From Bimastos eiseni (lineage: Eukaryota > Annelida > Clitellata > Crassiclitellata > Lumbricidae): a stretch of 64,000 nucleotides of DNA. Made by a program: the position numbers and the translations under genes. Shown here one piece after another: positions 12,706-21,700 of this stretch. The stretch is taken from assembly GCA_959347315.1 (NCBI GenBank), contig OY365815.1, positions 13,990,959 through 14,054,958 on the forward strand, read 5' to 3'. Position 1 is the stretch's first letter. Every line of letters starts with the position of its first letter. The notes under the pieces were generated by a model. That model had not been told where the DNA came from, did no database searches, and saw only the letters and a list, made by a program, of their open reading frames with translations.

Positions 12706-15700
12706 ATGTATGTATGTATGTATGTATGTATGTATGTATGTATGTATGTATGTATGTATGTATGTATGTATGTATGTATGTATGTATTGATGTATAAATA
12801 CACATACTATAAAGTGATTAATTAACTGACCATCGGCAGAGTATAACTTGAGAACGTGAATGATTGGAAGAAGAATTCGCGGATTAGTGTTGTAGTGACG
12901 CAGAAGGTTTAGTGAGACTCCAAGGGCTTGATAGAGGCGCGCCTTCACACAGAATTTACGATCTACAAATGCAGTGAACAGAAGCTAACTGGTTGTTAAC
13001 TGTCAGCATTTAACATTAAAAATAATCAGAAAAAATTGAAAATTTTAACCATTCAATAGTATTTATCTACACAAGCAGTTAACATATTAACTATCTATGA
13101 GAACAGGAAACATGACCTCAAAGGTAATAGTAATTGTAAACTTGAAATTACTGTACCAGTAGCAACGCATCAAATCCAATTGGTCGCTGGACATAAAAAT
13201 TAGGAAATATATCTGGTGGTTGCCGAGAGATCGGACGATGGTGGTAGCTGAAGTTTGACGACATTGCGATCACAAAGATCATCAGCGTCGCCCTTCTCTT
13301 TTATCCAGGCTTTGGACTGGGACTGTCAGAGCGCAAACAGTGGCAGAGCTGAGATTAGAGGAGGAAGACAACAGATCAGCTATATGGTCTCCCCGAACAT
13401 GTGAAGAACGCGTCATCTCTTGAGGCATTTAAATCGCAACTCAAGAGCTATCTTTTCAATCATACGACTGATATTGACATTTTTTTCTCGTGTACAGCGC
13501 CCTTTCTTTCGGCTTCGGCTGTGCTATGGTGACATATAAGATGTCTTATCATTATTATTATTATACATGTGTTTAGATGTGCATAGATGGAGAGAATGAT
13601 AATTGATGACCTACAGGCCATCCAAGAAAAATCACTTTTGTGATATACCTATGTCCTGATACAAACAGACTTTCTGCATATTACAAGGCAAGTTCTGTAA
13701 ACAAATGGTTACTGTATATTTGATCTATCCTGAAATTTGATATCACCCTTCTTCCAACGTCTTTTGCTCAGAAGTGCACATGCCTCGACGGCACAACTGC
13801 AGTTGTACTGCAGAGCAATTGTGCGCGAAGGACTTGCTCAAGGACCTTGAGCAAGTCCTACACAGTGACGCGCCTCAGATGAGGGTTGAACCCGCTCACT
13901 CAGCGCACACTGAGTGTTACGGGCCGACCGCTCTAACCAATCGGCCACCATGCCACACAATCGGTTAATGTAACGTAACATGCAGTGGCAGCCATTTGAC
14001 CTTTGGGTCCAACTTTTGAGATGAGTTGGTGAAGAGCGATGAGCAGGTCCTCGGAGCAGTCTGTCTGTTTCGTCTCAGATATGAGAACACGAAGAAGAAC
14101 TTGTGTCGCTCCGCGTGCAACCAGAAGAGACAAGCGCTTGCCGTTATCTGCATTTTCAAACACAAACAATATATCTCATCATTTGGCAATGTTACCGGTT
14201 TTGCCATCACTGGAACAACCTTGTCTTATGGATTGTCCTCAACAGGGCTTGAAGTGGGACGGTATGAAACGGTATGCCATACTGGCACCTTTCCTGATCA
14301 GCTGCAAGCATACTGGGTGGGGCGGGGAATGGTTCTTGTATCCATGCTGACACCCTTTTTCCTCTGCTTCAAGCCCTGGGCCTCAAACATCACTCTTGAC
14401 TGATACCTGGTGGAGTAAATCTTTCTCATTCATACTTGGGCTTTAATTGACAAAATTCAATTTCTTTGAACCACAGAAGTAGAAGTAAGTGCTCTTTATA
14501 AATTATTATTATTAAAGTAATTATTACAACCGACGACACTACATCCACTATACTATGGCTACAGCTACAAATACTTCCCGCACTACTACTAACACCACCA
14601 CTACTAATAAAACCACCACAACCACCCTGTTACTCCACCACCACTACTAACAGCGCCAATATTATTATTACAATTCTTAAGTATTAAGTAGAGATTTTTG
14701 ATCACTGAGCATAGACTCAGCCTTTGAGCATGAAACAGACTACTCTATGAAACCAGAAAAGAAAATTATAAGAAGTGGAAAACGAAATGATGGACTGGAT
14801 TTGACGCAAGGCAAGTCAGGATGTCGAAAGAATACTTGGCGATGATGTAGATAATGTGTCAGACCAAACCCAGTGAAACTGTAAGCCAAGACGCATGTTT
14901 ACATAACACAGTCGAAGCACCTCCATTAAAAGCCTCTTAGGAACGGACAATTAATGAGGCCCGACTGCTCACAGGCACATATTGTCTAGTAACGAGGCAC
15001 AATAACAGCCACTGACAAACAGACAAACGTTTGATTCTGGCCATGCAAAATCCATGTTTGTGTTTTGTGAATTTGTGGTCACATCAACCAAGATTACTAT
15101 TAACAATGAAGTTTGCCACTTTGTCCCTATTGGACCTCCTAGTTGTGAGCCCAATTAATTAAGCATTATTATGTTGTGACACATTATTATTGTATCACAT
15201 GGGATGACAAGATACAATAAAAAGCAATGTTGTGTTATATCTCTGTTCTTTTTCTTAGCCAAACCAGAACCTGATGTTAAGCGGTATTAGATTTATTACA
15301 GGAAGTGTGAAGACAGTGAGCAAGTGCTCTGGCTCTGAGCCACATAACAGTGCGCTATAGCACTTTGAGCTGTGGCTTGGCAAACGGCTCTCAACCACAG
15401 AGCATAATTGCATATTGGCATGTGAGGTTCTTATAAGGCGCTAGATAAATAGTCTGATACACTACACACACGCACACATCTTGGTTCAAACCCTTGTTCA
15501 GTTATGTGAACTGATGCTGACGTCTTTTGCGTAATGCGAAGTCATGCTACAAATGGCTGTATTATGCATTTTAAGCTGCTCACTGCAGCATATGTAATCA
15601 ATCATTTTATACAGCCACTCACTAATTGAAACGCGCCCTCGACCAAAATCAGTGCAACTGCTAACAAATAAAATGAACGTTGGGCATTTCCAAAATATGG

Positions 15701-18700
15701 AAAGAGAAAGATGAAGGAGCTTAAAGCCACAATTCCTGTGGAATGTGGTTAGAACCAAATGAGGGAAGGAGAAACATAAGCTACACTTCTAGATTGAGCT
15801 AATGTACCGTTTGTGCTAGTAAACGTGTAACACTCACTTATTCGGCCAACGACCTCTGTAAGAATGTAGATCAGGTTAACGGTCGTGACCTTGTCCTTTG
15901 AATGCTATAAATAAAAGCAAGATTAAACACATATACTTAGTTATTTTCTCATTTTCAGGAAGGCATGATGGATGACAATAAATATTTATAATCAGCAACA
16001 TCTATAGTGCCGGTAATAAAGCATAAGGCATCCGTCAATGGTGTTTCAGAAGCAAACTATAGCAGCTCAATGCTATTGAGCAACAGCTCATAGCAATTCA
16101 ATGCCATAAAGCAATCACTCATAGCAGTTCAATGACAAAAGCAACCACTCATAGCAATTCAATGATAGAAAGCAACCACTCATAGCAGTTCAGTGATAAA
16201 AAGCAATCACTCATAGCAGTTCAATGATAAAAGCAACCACTATATAGCAGTTCAATGCTATAAAGTCACCACTCATAGCAGTCCAATGCTATAAAGCAAC
16301 CACTTTATAGCAGTTCAATGCTCTAAAGCTACCACTCATAGCAATTCAATGCCATAAAGCAACGACTCATAGCAGTTCAATGCTATAAAGCAACCACTCA
16401 TAGCAATTCAATGCAAGAACACAACCACTCATAGCTGTTCTGTGATAGGAAGCAACCACTCATAGCAGTTCAATGATAGGAAGCAACCACTCATAGCAGT
16501 TCAATGCTAAAAAGGGAGTCCACAGGGTTGGAGGGAGATTGGAGGGATGAAGGAATGAACAATAGAATGAACGACCACACAGCCGGAAATAAATAAAGCC
16601 ATTGAAACCACTGCTAAGTGAATGAGAAAGGTTTCTAAAGTAAGACTGATATAAAGTAAGTGGACTGTCCACGCAAATTGCTTTCAACAACGTACGACTG
16701 TAAAAAAGGATTATACGTTATTTCTATCTATGACGTATGTACAGTACGTGTACGTTATTATGTCGCACGTTGACACAGACATCATATTATGTCTGCCAGT
16801 ATTCTAACCGCATGCCAGTGTCTGCCGACATCAGATACTACTTGTAGGAGTGGCACACGTGGCATTGAGAAAAAGAACGCAAGGAAATCCAATGCATAGT
16901 CATTCATCAATAGCGACAGTAACTGACATCAGACATAGATCAAAGAAAATGCAAGAAAGGGGGGAGGAGGAGAAGGAGGAGGAATGGTCTGCTATAGGAA
17001 GCAGAACATTGCTTCAAAACAACACCAAGCCACCAGCCACAAATGTATGGACGTATGCATGCTTGTGGGTATGTAGTCCTATGCATTTGTGTGTGTGTGT
17101 TTGTGCCACTGCATGTACAATGGTGAATGGAGCTTTAAAAATGTTCCATTACAATTACAATTACACGTATGTATTTATAGTGCTTTTTCACTATTCGGCC
17201 GAATACAAATAATTGGGCCAACTATTTGGCCGAATACGAATAGTGTAAAAATTAGGTCTACCGATTTATTTGAAAATTAAAATTTGAGCAAAAGTTTCAA
17301 TTCAGTCAATTTAATACATAAACTAAAAGTAAACCATTAACTACATGTAATTTTACATCCTTCTGCCAGTCTGTGTAAACCAGGAATGGAACTAACTTAA
17401 CTAAACACAGAAATGAGACGGTTCAAATAACACTGCGATCCAGGTGGTAGAGTTACTCTTGTACACTCGATATAGCACCCACCGCTGGTGCAGAAACAGA
17501 TGTCACATGACCACTATTCGTATTCGGTCTTACCACTACTATTTGTCCGAATACCGAATAGCGATTTGGTCGACTGTTCGGCTCCAAAGCGAATACGAAG
17601 TGAATATTCGGTACAGCCTTAATTTATATATATAGATAAGACGTACATGATTATAATCATAACATGCATGTATGCATGATATGTACATTGTATGCATACA
17701 TCACACACAAATGCATTACAAGACACATGTACATAATATATACGATATACAGAGAGCTTAATTCTGTTAGAACGTGCCGGAGCGGCGTTCCGGCACCTTT
17801 TTCAATTACAAAAACATAAAAATAGTAGTTGGGCAAAAACTGTGGGATTTTGATACAAAATTTACAATTTGAATTTGCTACATTCTAAAATTTATAAGTG
17901 TATAGATTGTGATCATTCATTGTGTCTATAAAATGTACTTTTTAATTGGTAGCCAATTTTAGCATAATTTCTTTCGACAATATGCGTTTCCGGCACATTT
18001 GTTTATAGAAAAAGCACTGAATATATATTATATATATATACACTTAAATAAGTATCCAAATACATGAATAAACACCAGTACACCTATAAACAGTGTAAAA
18101 CTAGTATCTCATTTTAAATTGCTAGATTCTAAATTGCTTGACTTACCTCGAGTATGTAGAGAAGGCGATCTAAGTAGTCTGTGTTTTTAAGAACAACATC
18201 TCGGATGTACTTCTCTTCAAGCAACAAAGCAACAAGTGACTAACAACGTGCAACAGTTTCTCTATCAATAATGCATCAATCAATCGCCCTGGATCACTAC
18301 TGCTTCGTGCCTATCAACGCAACTGCATAGACATGCCAAGACAGTTAAACCAGGATTCTGTGATCGCCAGTAACACAGTAATTCAACGTTGGACACTGCA
18401 GTATATTGCAGATCATAAATCACTGAAAGGATGTATTGATGTATCTATGTATTGATAGGTTGATAAATAAGTATCATATTATACATGTGATGGTGAAGAT
18501 GAGTTCTCTGCCGCCCTCTCCCCCAAGAGGCAGGTCCATTGGCTAATATGCCACCCAGTGATGAGATGAGTGAGGTGGTTTCCCATTGCTTTCCTCACAG
18601 ACAGTTGTGGGTAAGCAACTTATCCAGGGTCACAATGCAGTGGATTGAGGTAGATTCGAACCTGGCATGGCACAGGGCCACCCCCACACCACCGGGCCCC

Positions 18701-21700
18701 ACAATGTGTACAGTGATCATGCACCGTCAGTGGGAAGACTAGACGGGACACTCGAATGCAGAGACTGAGAAAATGAAGACCCTAACACTTTCATACTTGG
18801 ATGCCCCAGGGACTCACTTCTTCTTCTTTTACAAACCTAACAAAAGTGCTAACATGATATAACTGAATTACAATACAAATGGAATTTGATATTGCCGTTC
18901 TTCCAACATCTTTTGCTCAGAATTGCACACACACCTCAACGACGCAACTGCAGTTGTAATGCAGAGCAACTGTGCGTGAAGGACTTGCTCAAGGTCTCCT
19001 ACTCAGTGACGTCTCGGACGAGGGTGGAACCAGTACTCTCCATGTTACACAGGCTGACTGATCTAACCAATCAGCCACCGTGCCACACGATATGCGTGTG
19101 TCTCAGTCTTATGTATATTATTCAAATAACAGACACCCTGACCTACAGTTGCCTACCAATGGTCTTCTTATGACAGTAGACAAAAAGTGTTTAGTTTTAG
19201 ATTCTAACAAATATTGCAAGAGATGTGCCGTTTTACCAGTGTTGGCTGCATTATTTCCTACCATGTAGGCTGGCTGGGTCACCGGCTGCACCCAATCTCC
19301 ATTTAGAGGAAGTCACACACAGGGCATTGGACATTTGTTAGAGTCAATCAACTCAGGGTTGCCTCAGCTGAACCGCAAAGAGGAAAACAACTATAAGGTA
19401 GTCTTAAGTAAGAGAAGTCCACTGAGCAAACCCAGATAGGCACTTAATCGTATTGGTTCTTAGTGACTTCATTCTTATAAATAGCTTTGGAATGCGTGTT
19501 GGCTAATGGCTAGCCAGGGAGCTCTCACTTTTGCCCTCTGCACTTGTCATGCACAGTGTACAATCAATGTTGTCTCTACATGATGGATGATAGTACTGTC
19601 TTATTAGACAATATCACAGCTTTTAAGAGGAAACTTGAAAAATTAGGTTATTAAACATGTACAGGGGTGGTTTTAACACAGACCATACGTCTTCTGAACC
19701 ACTATAAACCCTTGCTATGTTATGTTATGTTATATTACGTTATAGCTTCATTCACTTTTGCCTGAGGTGTCAGTTAACAGAAATCATGGACCATCTTTCT
19801 GCCTTGGGTGGATCTGAACCCAAAACTTCTCGGTTGATGATCCGGTACACCAACAACTAGAATATCAATCATGAATCACCGTCAGATAACCTGTCCATTT
19901 CTTAAAGACCCGATACCTATATTGACAGTTTAAGTTGTTCGTGGTGTCCTTTCTTGAGGCAACCATTCTGCAGGAGTCAAACCTCCATCAACACCTGTAG
20001 CTGACATAGGTGTGTTCCAAGGAAGCCCAGTGAGCACAATGAGCCTTTGGCTCACAGAAATCCACCAGCAACACAACCTTCCTGCAGGAAGTCACATTGA
20101 GTCAGATCTGTGTATTCTATCAAAAATAGCTTGAGTCGTCAATTACCCTGATCTTCAACATGTATGGACTCGTGTGCAAACAGAAAACTTGTACAATCCT
20201 TCTTCGGGAATCACGTGAATCAACAAACCTATTGACAGTTCCACCTATTGCACTGGGAATTCAATTCGAGACTCGAAGGTGTGAGGCCATCCCCTTCCAT
20301 AGGAACTCGGGCATTGTGCAAACGAGCATTGTGCAAACGAGAATTGTGCAGGCAAGCAATGCGCAAACGAGCATTGTGCAAACGAGCATTGTGCAAACGA
20401 GCATTGTGCAAACGAGTCCAACAGAATAATATCGAGGCTCTACTGTAGCGCCGTCCAGAGATTAAACCAATTAGCGAGTAACGACACATTGGTCTCCATT
20501 ATTCATATCAAAGTGTATCCAATTCTCCAGTAATCTCAAGACCCTCTGACCTGTGAAGGAAGCATGCCAAACAATTTTTATGGTCCGAACGTAACAAGAC
20601 ACATCTCAAACTGGCTCTCAAAGCCAAAGCCATCGAAATTGACACACAACTCCCAGGACAAATTTAAACCAGACACGACAATAGCCACACAAGTCACTAG
20701 GTCACAATCGAGTCTTTATACAGAGCCACTTCACCAGAAACGTTTTAGAGCTGTGCCTGACCTGACAACATCAAACCATGATCGAAAAAAATAACGATTT
20801 AAAAATATTTGCAGAAAAGGAGCAAAGAAGTTCATTACACAAAAAACAGTTTTATCCAGATTTCTTTGCACATGAGACTAAAAGACTGGTTTGTTAGAAT
20901 ATTATTATTGACCTATTTGGTCTGTTTGCAGCTACTGTTAGTGCTTTGATGGCTAGAGTTGGTATATTTTGTCAAGAGTACTTTCAATATGTGAATGGTT
21001 TATGACCTTGTTTAAATTTGATGCTATTGTTTATACCTTTTGTAAGCTACTGCACATTTGTTGGTAGTCTAAAAAAGAATATTCTTACTTACTTACAAGC
21101 TGCAAGGCAACATAAGCCTATTCCAGAAAGATGGACCATCCACAGCAAAACTTTCATGGAAAGTTGTGAAAGTTTGAACCATAGGGATAACGAGGTCCCC
21201 TTTAATAGAAGTGCAAAGGAATTTGAGGCCTGGTAAGAAATTTCAGTTTGGTGAATTTAAACCAGACACCAAAATAGCCCAACAACTCCCAGGTTGTATC
21301 TTAGCGAAAATATCCACACAATTTTAATATGACACTGATACAGCAAAGGAAATCTCAGCTGGTTGTAAACAGCGACTTAAGTGGTAACAAAGTAACTACA
21401 AGATGGACTGTGGGCCACATGGGATTAGAATCACAGCCACAGAGGTATGAGAAACCTGTTAAATCAATCATCTGCCATGCATGAATAGAGGTTTCATGCC
21501 CTGCCTTGCAACACTCCTTGGCAAAGATTCAAAACTCTTTGCAAGACGTGGCTTTACAATAAATCAGAAATGACAAATGGTATGCCATGGAAAATAAGTC
21601 AGTGGACTAACCAGTCAGTTTATTATCTGATGGGTTGGATATTCCAAAGATCATTGAATAACCATTGATGAGGTCAGTCTTTCTATTCACTAATTTATAT

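Noticed and set aside
12503..12805. Long overlapping ORFs of Tyr-Val-Cys-Met or His-Thr-Tyr-Ile repeats
   Set aside because: They are translations of a GTAT microsatellite in an AGTPBP1 intron and have no independent coding support.
17760..18010. GTGCCGGA...TTCCGGCAC hairpin and a later TTCCGGCACA as a MITE
   Set aside because: A short hairpin and a partial repeat are present, but I could not find paired ends or a target duplication.
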